DNA of 64,000 bases. Source: Vesta saturnalis (taxonomy: Eukaryota > Arthropoda > Insecta > Coleoptera > Lampyridae). Made by a program: the position numbers and the translations under genes. The stretch is from positions 1-64,000 of the forward strand of contig JARFJB010002142.1 of NCBI GenBank assembly GCA_036346205.1, given 5' to 3'. The notes under the pieces were generated by a model, which was not told the origin of the DNA, made no database searches, and was given only the letters and a program-made list of their open reading frames with translations. How positions within the stretch are numbered: position 1 is the first letter of the stretch; every line of letters starts with the position of its first letter. This document shows, piece after piece, positions 45,380 to 58,040 of the stretch.

Positions 45380-47864
45380 TCAAATCAAGACTGGTTTTTT
45401 TCTAGTTGCTATGAAAATTTTGTTTGGAAATTCTTCTTCTTCTTCATACAAAGAAAGCAACACTCGTATTGTGACCACACGAGCCACATGAGCATAGACA
45501 TCTTCGCTTAACGCGCACTGGCGAAACCCGCGAGCCACTAACCTAGCCTTTTTTACGAACTCACCATTAACTTCTTTTTCTTTGAACACCCACTTTGAGT
45601 CTATTACTTTAACTCCTTCAGGTCGTTCATCTAATTGCCACGTCTCATTTTCTTTTATGGAATTTAGTTCTTCATCTATTGCTTTCTTCCAACTTTCACA
45701 TTTCACCGCTTCTTGATAGTTTCTTAGTACTTCCGAGGGTAGATTTCCTACTCAGAGTGCAGTTATTAAATTAGTTTCATCGTAATCTTCATTTAAGACA
45801 TAATCTTGTAGATATTTAGGTGTCTTTCTGGTTCTTTTATCTTTCTTTTTATTCTTATCTTCATTTTCTTCTTCTTCAGGTTCTATGTCACTTTCAACTT
45901 TATCTTGTGTTTCTTCTACATTATTTTCATTTACTTTTTCAATCTTTTCTTGTTTGTTTTTTAGAACAACTATGTTATCTGCTTTCTTCATTTCATCAAA
46001 GATTATATTTCTTCCATGAACTATTTTTCTGTCGCTTGGATTCCATAGCCTGTACCCGTTATCAGCATAACCAACGAATGTCAATTTTTGACTTCTACTG
46101 TCTAATTTTGATTGTCGATCTTCTTTAGGTATCAGGTTATATGCTATACAGCCAAAAATCTTTATTTTACTCAAATATGGTTTATAACCAAACCAAATTT
46201 CAGAGGGTACTTGTTTATTAGGTAAAGTCGAAGTAGGGGTTCTGTTCATTAAATATATGGCAGTTCTTACTGCTTCTCCCCAGAGTTCTTTATCCAATTT
46301 TGCATGTATTATGAGGCACCTTGCTTTATCTAGTATAGTTCTATTTTGCCCAGGGTTTCTTGGGACCGTATATTGCAATTTTATACCTTGTTTCTTACAA
46401 AAATCTTGGGACTTGTGTGAAGAATATTCCCCTCCGTTATCACATCTTATTCTTTCTCTATTAGTATTAAATTTCGATTTAACATACATAACATATTCTT
46501 CAAATTTACTAAAAACCTCGCTTTTATTAGTGATAAGATAACACACACAGAAGTGGGAGAAATGGTCTAAGAAAGTGACATAATACCATTTTTCATCATG
46601 TGTAGCAGGGCTGATTGGACCGCACACATCAGTAGACACCACTTCTAATACTCTTTTCGCTTTTCTTTCTTCATCTAAAATTCTGAAAGGTAGTCTAGTC
46701 TGTTTGGCTTCGATACATGTCGCACATACTTCCGGTGGTGGAAATTTACTCGAATGACCCATTCTTCTGTGAATCAGCATCTGATTTTCTGCGTTACTTA
46801 GATTAGCTTTTCCTGTTGACATCTTGAAGCTCACTATATACAAATTTCCTTGTTTATTACCTTCAAGCTTCCTTACTGATAGAAGGTTGTGTGACAGTTC
46901 CTTGCATACCCATACATCTCTTATAATAACTTTTGTACCGCTGTCATAGATCACCTTCTTTTATTACTAGCATATTTTGACCTCTTTTTGCAACATTAAC
47001 TTGATGATTTACCTGCTTTTCATTGGTTATTTTCTCTTGGAAATCAATCTGTAATAAGTGATGGGTCGCTCCGCTGTCCACAACAAACTTTAATTCTTGT
47101 AGATCAGATTTTTCTATAATGCATGTTGAACTGTTACCTTCTGTCACATCAGCTGTCAAAAATGATATTTCTTATTCGTTTTTATTTTCTTTTTCTACTG
47201 CACTTGCATGTTTCTGTTTATTCTTCGGGCAGTTTCGTTTCAAATGCCCAACTTCATGGCAAAAATGACATTTAAATGGAAAATACGTAGAACTACTACT
47301 TGCATTTCCTGGCTTTTGATTTCACTGCTTGTTTCTATAACCAACAAATGCTACATTTCTATTTTCTGACTTACCACCTTTCTGTTTTCTAGATTCTTCA
47401 AGCAAAAGTTTGTTCTTTACGAAGTCTATTGTTACCTTCATCTCATCTTGTGAGAACAGTACATCGATAGCTGTTGTCACCGCCTGAAAACTTTCTGGCA
47501 TCGCTGACAGTAGCTGACAAATCAATTCGATCACCTCCTGCTGCTTTTAATTCCGACACGACTTCTAATAAAAATGTAGTTAATCATGTTTGTTCCGTAA
47601 ACTTTAATCCACGTAACTTTCTCTGAAGTTGGACTTGGGAAAATAACCCCTTATTATACGTACTTTCTAGTGTATCCATTATTTCCTTTGCTGTTTTCTT
47701 AGTTTTAATTGTTTCCAGCATGGGTCTGCTACTGGAGGTTCCTTGATTAGAACTTCTAACACACTGGCCTGCTCTAACAACAACTTGATCCTAAATTCCC
47801 AGTTTGAAAAATTACTTCTATCAAACGGTTTCACTGTGAACAGTTGTTGATTTACGGCAGCCAT
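45380..47864 (-). pseudogene. Copia-like gag-pol, multiply broken
   Basis: Gag starts MAAVNQQLFTVKPFDRSNFS at 47864 and continues in LLSAMPESFQAVTTAI and KNKLLLEESRKQ. The knuckle CHFCHEVGHLKRNC is near 47230-47275. Protease shows LKFVVDSGATHHLL (47085). Integrase spans 46954-45752: the HRRMGH zinc region, then VVSTDVCGPIS (first Asp) and CDNGGEYSS (second Asp). The stretch that should carry the catalytic Glu is shortened, with NPGQNRTILDKAR lacking it. A Lys/Glu-rich C-terminal part follows. Reverse transcriptase begins ESWKKAIDEELNSIKENETW and KARLVARGFRQ, then ends at 45380 after an abnormal acidic stretch. Inactive: domain loss, missing Glu and several stops. Confidence 0.82.
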
Positions 47865-47927
47865 GATCAATTCTCTTTTTAACCTCACAAATTTACCTGA
47901 ACTATTTCTTTAAGTTCTGCACGAATT

Positions 47928-47941
47928 CTGGCCCCATAACC
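47928..47941 (-). other. Primer-binding-like site of the Copia element
   Basis: On the minus strand this reads GGTTATGGGGCCAG, close to the initiator-Met-tRNA-fragment primer site used by insect Copia elements. It lies about 65 bp before the gag start, as expected. It fixes the orientation and the inner border of a possible 5' LTR. Confidence 0.55.
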
Positions 47942-48927
47942 TATGGGTTTTAATTCGTGAGGTTTTAAGGAAACGCAGAGTTTCTGAATATTATTATAAT
48001 AATTATTAAAAGAAACACATTTAAAATACGAAAAAAAAACTTTACAAAACGAGAATTCAAAATAAAGCGTTGTTTTTTTTTTCTTCTGCAAAGGGCGCCA
48101 GCGGACAGTGAACAGTAATTTATGCAGTGTTACCAATACCTACACATATATTTTAAAGTGCGTTCGAGAACATGCATCAATGTGTACTTAAAACACAGAA
48201 ATGTTCTCCAACAGAAACCCAATTGCCCATATAAATTTTTTAGCAAACCCTATGACGTGGTTTTAAGAATGTACAAACATCTTTCTGGTTCACACATTAA
48301 CTTGACAATGGACAACTGGTTCACGTCAATTCCCTTGGTGGAAAAATTGTTGCGACATTATGAAATAACTGCTATTTGGACAGTTAGAAAAAATAAAAGT
48401 GAACTGCCTACTGAATTTTCAAAACCTGCTAAACGCCCTACGCATACAGGTATGTTATATTAACATCCAGTGTACACCATCAGGACGATATTGACCCTGA
48501 TACTGCTGAGAATCTAAGCCAATAATTGTTAGTACTTATAATAAGGCAAAAGGGGGTGTCGACGTTGGCGACAAATTGTGTGCTTCGTATGATTGCCCCA
48601 GAAACAGTAGAAGATGGCCCATGATGGTATTTTGAACATGTTGAATATTGCTGGAATCAACTCTCTAGTTATATACAAAGCTAACAATCCCGATAAAAAT
48701 CATTTACGTCGAAACAATTTTTTGTGAGAAATAGCAAATGAACTTATTCATCCTCAGTTGCAAAAGAGGGTTACTTTAAATAATCTAGTATGGACCTTAA
48801 AGTTCTGATTTATGGAAATTACTAAAACTGAACACAGAGAACTTCAAGAAAGGCCTCTACCCTCTAGTAGTTGTAGCCCTTGTGGCTGGCAATAAAATAG
48901 AAAAACTAGATTCTGGTGCTACACATG

Positions 48928-49613
<686 letters not shown>

Positions 49614-50808
49614 ATGCCGACAAGAGCTAAAGAATATACTGTCAACAGAATACGTACCAGACGAACAGTTAAGTCACGATTAACATCCCGTTATGGAGAG
49701 AGTATTATTTTTTTAGTAAATTTTGATCAAACACAATAATATGTTTTAAAAAAACTCCATGACATTTTGTCTGAAAATAGATACAATGAAAAATGCAATA
49801 ATATTGAAGACGAAGAATTTAGAAATTTGCAGTTTGCTGGAGAAATCATTAGAAGAAATATAAGCAGTCAAGTGACAAAATGTTCACAAACCTTTGTTAA
49901 CAGAAATAAATGTAAAGGATAAAAAAAGTAAACCAGAAAAAATGACCCATTACAACAAATGGAAATCCGTGGAGCATGCCATTATACCTATAGTACGACC
50001 GCGACCATTCTTGTCACCTTTACATCTTGTTTTAGCAGTAACGTTTCACCAAAAATTCGGGAAAAATTGTTAATATATGTAACAACCTTGGTTTTTGTGC
50101 TTCGTACCAAAAGGCACAATTGTATGAAGTTTCAGCGACTGTGGCAAGTCCGATAAACATAAAAAAAGACACTTTCGTACAATTTGTACACGACAATGCC
50201 GACTTCGATGTCAACACCATTGATGCAGAGCAACTATTCTTGAATAGTTACTCCAGGTGATGCCATAGAAGATAGAGATCCAATTAAACGTTTAGAAAAG
50301 ATACCATCTGAATCTAGCATTGCTGAAACAGAAAATATTAGTATTGAAGTATACCAGCTTTCGCAGGTGAAGGATATGAAAGAATGAACATACCTACAAT
50401 TATCACAAAATGAACCAAATATACAGCAACCGACTATTCATAGCCGATTAAGCATTTTTTGGATGTACTTGACATTCAAGAGTGATAATAAATTTCCTGG
50501 ATGGAATGGTTTCATGAACCTCTTAAAAGTGCACAAGATTTCAATTCATCGGCAATAGTTTTTTTACCATTTATTAATGCAGCCCCAAGTAATTGCAACA
50601 CGATATTTACAGCTATGGTTATGTAAATAACGCTAAAGCCTTAGGTATGAGGACTTGTGTCTTGACGTTTGATGAACCATTATTTATGACAGTATCTGAT
50701 ATCGCGTCTGCCACATGTTTATCTGATGAACTTTCAGTGGGGTTCTTTCCACACCCTTATGTCACATATGGGATCTATTGCTTATATCATGGGTGATACA
50801 GGAATTAA
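49614..50808 (+). pseudogene. PIN-nuclease-like repeated family, N-terminal third
   Basis: Starts at 49614 with MPTRAKEYTVNRIRTRRTVK, then SRLTSRYGESIIF. After one stop it continues FRNLQFAGEIIRRNISSQ, followed by several stops. The right-hand part is well preserved: NAKALGMRTCVLTFDEPLF, MTVSDIASATCLSDE and, after a one-base shift, GSFHTLMSHMGSIAYIMGDTG, cut at 50808 by piggyBac-4. From memory of arthropod and cnidarian genomes, this motif order (TFDQPL, FH..MS..G.IG) belongs to large uncharacterised proteins present in many copies that end in a PIN/FLAP-like nuclease domain. Whether the family is a transposon gene or a host family spread by transposons is unknown. Confidence 0.6.
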
Positions 50809-52620
50809 CCCTACGTTAGGCGCGTCTCCTCCATGTACGTCATTAGGCGCGTGAGATACAATTGTAGCCCATATTGTTTATTTCTAGGAGTTGTTATATT
50901 TGCACAATTTATAGTAAGGACTTTAAATATAAACAGTTTCATACCAAAGGAAGATTAATATGTGACACATTTTGTCAAAATAACCACACTTTTACAGAAA
51001 TAATTAATGGCATCTAGACCCGCATTTCCGAACTTTTTTTGTAGTGCTTTCTAAATAAAGCCTATAAAATGAAAAATATGGGTCTTGTTAAAAAATTTAT
51101 TCATTATCATTCTTTCAAAAGGGACCAAAATAAATAAATTTGTGACAGATTACAGAAATAAAAATTAATTCTAAGAAAAAATAGGGGCTACTTTGGAGTA
51201 AACTAATAGTGCAAATTTCTTTTAAATGGTCTTTGTATGCATACCGCTGACATTTTTGACACAATTTTCGTGTAGATCTATCACGATTTCTTCCACAAAA
51301 TGTACAGCGTAGAACAACGTTTGGTTTGGCTGGGACGATGGCTGCAGCACTTTCTTGAATTCCCAATACAGCACGTACGCGCCGTTCCCGCGAGATCGTC
51401 AAAATGGTTGATCTGAATTCTATTTGGGGCTTGATTAGCTCCCATGCAAATTCTTCTATAAAATGTGATGATTTCGTTACTTTTGAAGGATTATTTGCAC
51501 TATAAATACACATGGCATTCACTGCAGTAATATTTTATAGACCATAAAAAATGACCATTGGCCATCGACGTGTATTTTTAGCGGTATTATACTTCTGGAA
51601 TAATTGGTCCAAACGGTCCATGCCGATTTTTGTTTTGTTGTATGATGTAATTATTTCAGGTTTTTTTGGCATATCCTGTCTCATCATCTATAGCATCGTT
51701 GTGGTGCACACTTGACATAAGGATCACTGACTTGTTTTTTTTTTTTGGACAGTAAGAAACAAGGGTGCAGTCTTCCTGAAACCCGAACATAGAAGAATTA
51801 ACCGTTTTAACCTTATTTGGTAAAAATTCTCGGGGTAGCTCTGCTTTATTTTTTCGAACAGTACCAATATGGGTAAGTTTCCTTTTTTTGAGTAACTTCT
51901 TAACCAGGGGGACACTGGTAAACCAATTGTCACCAGTAATGTTACGGTTAATACCAGCCACGGGCTCTACCAGTCTAAGGACAACTTGTTCTCCGGAGTT
52001 ATTATGTCTGTATGGTCCTTCAGGTTGTGTACCGACATGTACTTCAAGATTGAAGGTATATCACATCGACTAGAGCCAACATTTTCACCCCATACCGAGC
52101 AGGTTTGTTCGGAATATATTGTTCCAAAGTTTCTCGAGTTCTCGCGAGACGATCGTAAAACTCCAGTTAGGTAAAGAATTCCTATGAAGAGCATAATTTC
52201 TTTTTCATCGGTAGTTCTTGAATTGCGCTGCCTATCAAATCGATTTTTAATGACTTACATATAAATATTGTTTTTTTTTATCAAAATAAAATTTAAAATT
52301 TCGTTATAAGAACACTTACACCGTATTTTTTAATGCACAAAATAAAATAAGAAATGAAAAGTACAGAATGTTCTAAATATGTTAAACAAAATTTAACGAT
52401 TTTTCACACTGTGAAAAAAACTTACAAATTTAGTCGCGTGGGCTACAGGCGTAGCCCAGTCGTACTAACGCAACGATAACTTGTAATAAACAAACTCTTT
52501 TACGAACGTTTATACACTAACTCTGTTGTTCATTGTCAAGGGACCAGGTAAGTTAGCTGCAACGTATACTGATTCAAACCTTTACAGGGTACATATATAG
52601 CCCACGCGCCTAATGGAGGG
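50809..52620 (-). mobile_element. piggyBac relic (piggyBac-4) inside the PIN-like ORF
   Basis: The left end CCCTACGTTAGGCGCGT follows TTAA (50805-50808). The right end is the complement of CCCTCCATTAGGCGCGT, ending at 52620, followed by AGAA where TTAA is expected. The 17-bp ends match at 14 positions. The two sides of the insertion are consecutive parts of one protein family, which supports a single insertion. The left end also carries a second copy of TTAGGCGCGT 30 bp inside. Confidence 0.72.
51115..52260 (-). pseudogene. piggyBac-4 transposase, internally deleted
   Basis: The N-terminal part (52260-52130) reads NRFDRQRNSRTTDEKEIMLF and IGILYLTGVLRSSREN. The segment with the first catalytic Asp is missing or scrambled. 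From 52060 a frame with EVHVGTQPEGPYRHN leads to PVAGINRNITGDNWFTSVPL, holding the second Asp, then TVRKNKAELPREFLPN and CTLVSYCPKKKNKSVILMSS. IGMDRLDQLFQKYN and KNTRRWPMVIFYG follow near 51620-51560. The C-terminal finger (51310-51200) has CTFCGRNRDRSTRKLCQKC. One stop interrupts FYG*NITAVNAMC. Inactive by deletion and frameshift. Confidence 0.82.
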
Positions 52621-53345
52621 AGAAGCTCTTTGTACCATATACGCAGAAAACAATATTGATTACATAATGACTGTGCGTGCATATGCTATGGCTGTACGTA
52701 CCCATATTTTATTACAAAAAGCATTATCACCAAGGATTTTTGTTAATATTTGAGTATAAAGACATCACTGAAAATGAACAGTTTAAAATTTGAGGAGAAA
52801 TTTTTTAAAATACATTACTTGAACTAAAAAATAAAAAATCAATCATTTTTCTATGCTAAGGCTGCACAAATTTATTTACAAAACATGAAAGAACTACAAA
52901 CTAAAGTGAGTAACTACAGAGTATCAGAAATTCATGGAAGGATATTTCACAGCCAGACGTTCTGATTATTTTTCTTCGGGAATTCCTACTGACCCGGCAA
53001 TAAAACAAACATTAATGAAATCAATGAATGTTAGAGGAGATCCTTATGTGTGGTGTTACTGAGAGCATTGTATATAAACGGACCAAAGGGATGATTTACA
53101 CTAAAGATATAATTGGAAGGATGGAAACATTTTGCAATATGTTTTTCAAGAAAAGTTATCTACAAACTGATTCAACAGATGCTCGTATGGAAAGAGATGA
53201 TATAGATGTCAAAAAATTGGAAGAATTTTTCATATTGTCCCTTCCCGGATACAGATGCAGTCATGTCAATTGCAACAGGAACAACTGGTGATCAAAATAT
53301 AAATTGTTGAAGAAATAATAAGGACAATGAAGAAAACGGGGAGAC
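52621..53345 (+). pseudogene. PIN-nuclease-like repeated family, middle third
   Basis: Directly after piggyBac-4 the frame reads EALCTIYAENNIDYIM and RAYAMAVRTHILLQKAL, continuing the GDTG segment that stops at 50808. After a decayed stretch, YFTARRSDYFSSGIP and TDPAIKQTLMKSMNVRG appear, then in another frame CGVTESIVYKRTKGMIYT. It continues DARMERDDIDVKKLEEFFIL and TTGDQNINC near 53290. Reading fades at about 53345, where a 9.2-kb insertion cluster begins. Numerous stops. Each block matches in order the same uncharacterised repeated family as 49614-50808. Confidence 0.6.
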
Positions 53346-53420
53346 AAAGTTTAAAACAACTTAAATGATACCATAAAGTTAACAAACGTAATTACATCCA
53401 CGTGCCACACAAAAATAAAA

Positions 53421-53468
53421 AACACAGAACGCGTTTCAACGGCTAAGCTATCATCATCAACGGTCGAC
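53421..53468 (-). ncRNA. Hammerhead-ribozyme-like motif in a Penelope-like end, left copy
   Basis: On the minus strand the core reads UUGAUGA, a short stem-loop built from UAGCUUAGC, then GAAAC followed by GCGUUCUGUGU. This fits the order CUGAUGA - stem II - GAAA - stem III of hammerheads, with the first core C changed to U. Penelope-like elements are known to carry hammerheads in their end repeats. Stem III here is weak, so activity is unlikely or unproven. Confidence 0.4.
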
Positions 53469-53485
53469 TGCGACAAGCTAAAGAA

Positions 53486-53490
<5 letters not shown>

Positions 53491-53550
<60 letters not shown>
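53491..53550. repeat. (AT)n microsatellite, 60 bp
   Basis: Uninterrupted TA dinucleotides between the Penelope-like end and unassigned sequence. Confidence 0.97.
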
Positions 53551-53553
<3 letters not shown>

Positions 53554-53899
53554 TTGTTAGGTTGTGGGATATTAGAGAATAACACACTGGGTGTAAGGTG
53601 TAAGTAAGAACTACTGTAAATAATAGTACAACAATAGTGAACCATTACGTAAAATGCGTAATTGTATGCAAATAGTTAGCGTGTCGCTGGAGGCAATAGA
53701 ATTCAGCAACTGCCACGTGCGACGTAGTAGCCTTTGACTGCGGCCCATGCCATCCTTCGGTCAGGACTACGTTTATAACTATATATATAAAATGGTTTAA
53801 TATTAAATTTTAATGAATCAATATTATTAAAACTGTTTTGTAAATTAAATGATTCATAACGCTTCGTTGCTTATCTGGTGAAATTAGTGAAAGTTATGA

Positions 53900-54190
53900 A
53901 AGTTTAATGAGTTCTGAGTCCCCTAAAGGTCCTTGATCGTCATTATTCATTAGAATTTGCTTGTTATTGAAGATCTCTCAACTTTCATAACAATTAAGTT
54001 CGTGCTTATTACTAACATGTTTGATTAAGGATACCTTATCTACTACATGATTTTTATCAAATATATGTAGGGCTACGACCGACTTGCGCCAATGATTGTA
54101 TTTTATATGAGATAAATGTTCTGTAAAGTGAATATTGATACGTCGTTTAGTTTGCCCTACCTGCCCGTTGTTAAGTTCGATACTCATCTA
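53900..54190 (-). pseudogene. Penelope-like GIY-YIG endonuclease fragment
   Basis: The frame reads GQVGQTKRRINIHFTEHLSH (with Gln-Val-Gly-Gln-Thr in place of the usual Tyr-Ile-Gly-Gln-Thr, then Arg and Glu-His), VVALHIFDKNHVVDKVSLIK, and SNKHELNCYES, followed by a stop. These are the GIY-YIG blocks at the C-terminus of Penelope-like proteins, including the late ELN..E motif. The first Gly-Ile-Tyr half and the reverse transcriptase are absent. Confidence 0.75.
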
Positions 54191-54242
54191 AATCTTGCAT
54201 TTTTTTTGTTAGTATGCTCATGCTTATGGTTAGTAATCACTC

Positions 54243-54245
<3 letters not shown>

Positions 54246-54293
<48 letters not shown>
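54246..54293. repeat. (AT)n microsatellite, 48 bp
   Basis: TA dinucleotides inside the 3' untranslated end of the minus-strand LINE. Confidence 0.97.
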
Positions 54294-54296
<3 letters not shown>

Positions 54297-54689
54297 GTAG
54301 ACTGTTCAGGAGTCCTACTCATCTTTAGCCCTGGTTATCCTGGCTTGTTGGTGTTGCGCTGTTTTGTGTTATTGTATACTTTTCAATTATGAAATGTGGT
54401 TATTTTCGGTGTAAAAAAAAGAAAAAAAGATTTATATTTATTTTAATATTTATAATTCGTTAATTGGATTAAGTGTGTGTGTGTTGTTTAGTGGAGTGTA
54501 GCGTGCTTATTGTGGTTTATCCGATTCGTTGTCCGGTTTCATGCTAGGTCGTCATCGAATAGACGGGGGGATGCGGAAGGCATGTGGGATGTTATCTATG
54601 GAATTTTCTATCTTCTCGGGGAGGTCGTCAAGGAGTTGTGTAATGATCGCGGGGGGGATGCTTGAATTTTAATTTAGGTTTTATGGGAA

Positions 54690-56290
54690 TTAGGGAAAAC
54701 GGTAGTTGTAGGGAGTGGTAAGGATTTCTTTGGTTGGGACAGTATCGCCGAAAATTCTTTTATGTGCAAAGTTTTTGGATTCTGTGTGTGATTGGTGGTA
54801 TGTTGGCATGCTGTGTTGTGAGGTCACTAGGATATCTGAGGGGTAACCTATGTATGCGTCTAAAAATTCAGCGTTCACAGGAGGCAATAGAGGAAAGATG
54901 ATTGGGGATTATGTTGGTGTATATGGGTGCTCGAAAATCCATAACAGGGCGGATGTATGTTTTGTAGGTGTGTTGAAGTGTTTTATGGTGGCAACCTCTA
55001 ATTTTACCCCGGAGGGCGTCCAGTAGGTTTGCGCGGTTTCTTATCCTGTTAAGTGTGGTCTTTGTACATCGGGGAGCCATTTGAGCGTTCTAGTAAAGAG
55101 GATACCTAGGTAAGTGACTTCTTGTTGAACTGGGAGTCTCTCTTGGTTTAGGGTGAGGGAAACGTTTCTTGAGGCAAGGTTTGGGAACTTATCTTCGGTG
55201 TAATTAGGATGTCGGAAGAGAATTTTTTGGGTTTTGGTGGGATTGACAGAGACTCTCCACCGGTTCGCCGAGTTGGAGAAGTTCTGAAGAGTTTTGGATA
55301 TGAGGTCAGAGGCCGTTTCGCTGATCCGATGAACCGTCCAGAAGACGGTGTCATCCGCAAACTGCGCAATGACTACTCCGGGTTAGCAACTTCGGGAATA
55401 TCGGATGCGAAGATATTGTAGAGGATCGGGGCTAAGGCAGAACCTTGAGGTACGCCTGCTGTAGGTTGAAAAGGATCGGAAAAGGTTCTCCCTACTTTGA
55501 CCCGTACTGACCGATTAGTCAGGTACGAAAGTAGGAGTTTGGTGAAGGGGTCGGGTATGTTGAGGTTTTGGATTTTATGTAGGAGTCCGGCGTGCCAGAT
55601 CCTGTCAAATGCTTGCTTAATGTCCAGAAACACAACCAGATTGCGTTGGTGGTGATTTAATGCTCTGGTGGTCTCTGTAAGCAGCTTCAACAAGGGATCG
55701 TGACACATTCGGTTGGGACGGAAGACGAATTAGCTATTAGGAAGGAGGTCGTTGAATTTTAGATGGTCCCTGAGTCGCCTGGCTAGAATCTGCTCAAAGG
55801 ATTTTCCAAGGCAACTCAGGAGGGAGATGGGTCTATAGGAAGAGGTTGAGCGTAGGTCGGCGTAAGGTTTGGGTATCATGACGGTGGATGCCGATTTTCA
55901 GTCCGTCGGGAAGTGGGATAGGATTAAACATTGGCTGTAGATGTTGGAGAGTAATCGGAGGACTGGGTCGGGTAAATGGCGGAGTATTTTTCAATTTAGG
56001 CCGTCATGGACTGGGCAAATTTTTTTCCTTTTTTGAAATAAGTGTGGGCCTGGTCGGGCGTGATGGGAGCATAAAGAGTTTCTCGTTATCGAGTTGGGTT
56101 TCAAGAAGGTTAAGGTTGCGGAATTCTTCAAGGCGACCCTCGAGGAGTGCCTTGAACCGGTTATCGAATTGGGGATCATCTGGGGATCGGAAAGTGGATT
56201 GGATGTGGTGACTAAATAAATTGGCCTTTCCTTGGTCGGAGGAGATTAGGTTGCCCTGGAGGTCGGTTAGGTGGGATTTAGGGTTCATTC
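54690..56290 (-). pseudogene. Jockey-like LINE ORF2, linker plus reverse transcriptase
   Basis: From 56288: KSHLTDLQGNLISSDQGKAN, FSHHIQSTFRSPDDPQFDN and RLEEFRNLNLLETQLDNEK (linker), then decayed finger segments with SIFLLS-type sequence near 55830. The well-preserved palm (55708-55373) has VVFLDIKQAFDRIWHAGLL and AGVPQGSALAPILYNIFASD. In the next frame, AQFADDTVFWTVHRI near 55355 is the FADD box. VNPTKTQKILFRHPNY, VTYLGILFTRTL and HTYKTYIRPVMDFRAPIYTN follow, ending near 54690. The endonuclease is absent. About five frame breaks. All palm Asp residues are visible. Confidence 0.83.
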
Positions 56291-56457
56291 TTCTTCTGGT
56301 CAGTCTATCGAACTGTTGTCAGAAGAGTTTACCATTTCTATAATCTAACTGGGAGGCGGCTTTCGTCCAGGAGTCTTCGGCGTTAAATCTTGCAATTGTT
56401 GTGATCGCTTAAATAGTTTCATGTGGGCGAAAGGCGTGGCCTAACCTGATTTAACGA

Positions 56458-57605
56458 GCATGCAGTATCGAAGTCACATCCTGAAAAAGTTAAAAATAAA
56501 GAAGGCACCGGGGTCGGACTCTATTCCGAATAAAGCAGTGAAGCTCCTCCCACAAAGAGGCGTAGCGTACCTCACCGCAGCTTATAACGCAATACTTCGT
56601 TTGGAATATTTCCCTACAAGATGGCGACAAGCGTATACGGCGATGATTTCGAAACCCATCAGCCTCCTGCCGACGATGGGCAAAGTCCTTTCTATCCAGA
56701 AGATGCTTCAGGACGAAGCTGCAGCATTACAGGTCCTTCCCCCGAAGGATTACCGCTAGAATACCCCAAGGTTCACCCCTCTCCCCTATATTATTCAATT
56801 TACATGTTTCAGATCTCCCGAAAACAAAAGGAATCATCCTCGCAACCTACGCGGACGACACCACCGGTCTTAACCCTATCCAGCAACCTCGGACAAGTCG
56901 ACAGACCTCTGCAGAGGGCGTCGGATGAATTCGAAAAATGGTACTCGAAATGGCGCATTACCATTAACCCGGAAAAGAGTACCACCATCCTCTTCACAAA
57001 GAGACGCGCTACACCGAACCGAAACATCACCATGTTCGGACAAGACATCACATGGAAGAATTCCATAAAATACCTAGGGTCGGTAATGGACATAACAAAC
57101 AAGGGACACGGAATAATAAAGAAGCTCTACCCACTGACAGGTAGAAACAGCGTGTTGTCAACCGACAACAAGCTGTTGATCTACAAGACGGTAGTCCGCC
57201 CGATGATGCTCTACGCCGCAGAAGTCTGGGCTTACGCCGCTCCGTCAACAATAAAACAACTTCAAGTGGTACAGAATAAGTACCTAAGAATTACAGTAAA
57301 TGCGCGATGGTACGTAAGAAACGACCAAATACACAAAGACTTCAGGATGCCCAGCTTAATGGAGTTCGCAAAAAACTCCGCAACCAATCTGGAAGATTAC
57401 TAGCGACACATCCAAACCCACCTATGACAGGAACATGAGACCACGACATTCAAGATGGAATTAAGCACAAGAGGTCGAAAATCATATTTCGAAGACAATA
57501 ACAAACAGGCACATCGAATCTACATTACCACAAAGAAACCAATACGACGAAGGTATAGAGGGTTAGAGCCCGGAATACTGCAATCATATGACGATGACTG
57601 ATGAC
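56458..57605 (+). pseudogene. Jockey-like LINE, reverse transcriptase with internal deletion, plus strand
   Basis: Begins HILKKLKIKKAPGSDSIPNK, then LEYFPTRWRQAYTAMISKP and SLLPTMGKV (fingers). A deletion removes the first palm Asp motif. Reading resumes near 56760 with PQGSPLSPILFNLHVSDLPK and ATYADDTTG (YADD box, about 56845). The frame 56621-57403 then gives WYSKWRITINPEKSTTILFT, KNSIKYLGSVMD, GRNSVLSTDNKLLIYKTVVR and NKYLRITVNARWYVRN. The 3' part 57462-57605 recurs inverted at 63835-64000, so it is a repeated LINE end. Inactive. Confidence 0.82.
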
Positions 57606-58040
57606 CGAAGTCGCATCGTTTAGAGTAGAGTAATGGGAATAATCGAGATATTTCAATAATCGATTATTGATGATAGAGATATTTTAATTATCGACTAATA
57701 TTAGTAGTTAGTAATTGGTAGTTTGAAAACTTCTAAACTAAACGATTGTAAAAAAGGCTACCAATGAAACGCAATATATTGAAATAATAAAATTTCAATA
57801 ATTTGCATTTGTTTGAGTGGGTTGTAAAAAAACTTCTCAAAACTCAAACTTTTCATATAAGTATTCTCATTAAATAGCTATTTGGAATTTGGATAACAAA
57901 TGCAATTAGCCGAATGGACAATAATAGTAATTCATTGCTAATGGCCCTCAGAACCTGAAACTGAAAGATTTATTGGATTAAAGGCTGTTCTATACATTTA
58001 AACTAGGTACCTAGATATACTAAACAACACGATCTTTTGT
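57606..58040. other. A+T-rich spacer, no gene seen
   Basis: TAATCGATTATTG-type words repeat near 57650-57700. Nothing else can be supported. Confidence 0.4.

Larger units (their letters stand above)
45380..47960 (-). mobile_element. Decayed Copia-like LTR retrotransposon
   Basis: The order from high to low coordinates is a primer-binding-like site (47928-47941), gag with a CCHC knuckle, protease, integrase and the start of reverse transcriptase, which is the Ty1/Copia order (integrase before reverse transcriptase). Most of the reverse transcriptase and all of RNase H are missing. Long terminal repeats could not be paired: about 180 bp right of 47943 may be a 5' LTR remnant, and no match is evident near 45300. 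Confidence 0.8.
44577..48900 (+). pseudogene. piggyBac transposase (piggyBac-3), split by a Copia-containing insert
   Basis: N-terminal part 44577-45205: GNKGTAHWKKHSPRSKT, EIRAFIGLL, SLQRFRFLLRCIRFDDKETR, TIDEMLPAFGGKCSFRQH, then SKYGLKIFVVCDATAGYTP with the first catalytic Asp. The frame is then lost in a palindrome and a decayed Copia element. The C-terminal part resumes about 48180 with KPYDVVLRMYKHLSGSHI, LTMDNWFTSIPLVEKLL (second Asp) and TVRKNKSELPTEF. GGVDVGDK (third site) and RRWPMMVFFNMLNIAGINSL follow to 48690. The cysteine-rich tail (SSSCSPCGW, TRFWCYTCN) runs into an (AT)n(GT)n tract. Several frameshifts. The 5' end is cut by the LINE that ends at about 44575. Confidence 0.82.
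54198..56420 (-). mobile_element. Jockey-like LINE, 5'-truncated, minus strand
   Basis: The 3' end is at about 54198 (a run of T on the plus strand, i.e. poly-A). The roughly 170-bp 3' untranslated end is an inverted match to 58595-58763 (shared GACTGTTCAGGAGTCCT and TTGGTGTTGCGCTGTTTT). It contains an (AT)n tract at 54246-54293. ORF2 runs up to about 56420, where it meets an oppositely oriented LINE head to head. Confidence 0.75.

Noticed and set aside
45299..45380. 3' long terminal repeat of the Copia element
   Set aside because: I compared it with the region right of the primer-binding-like site and found only loose A+T similarity, not a repeat.
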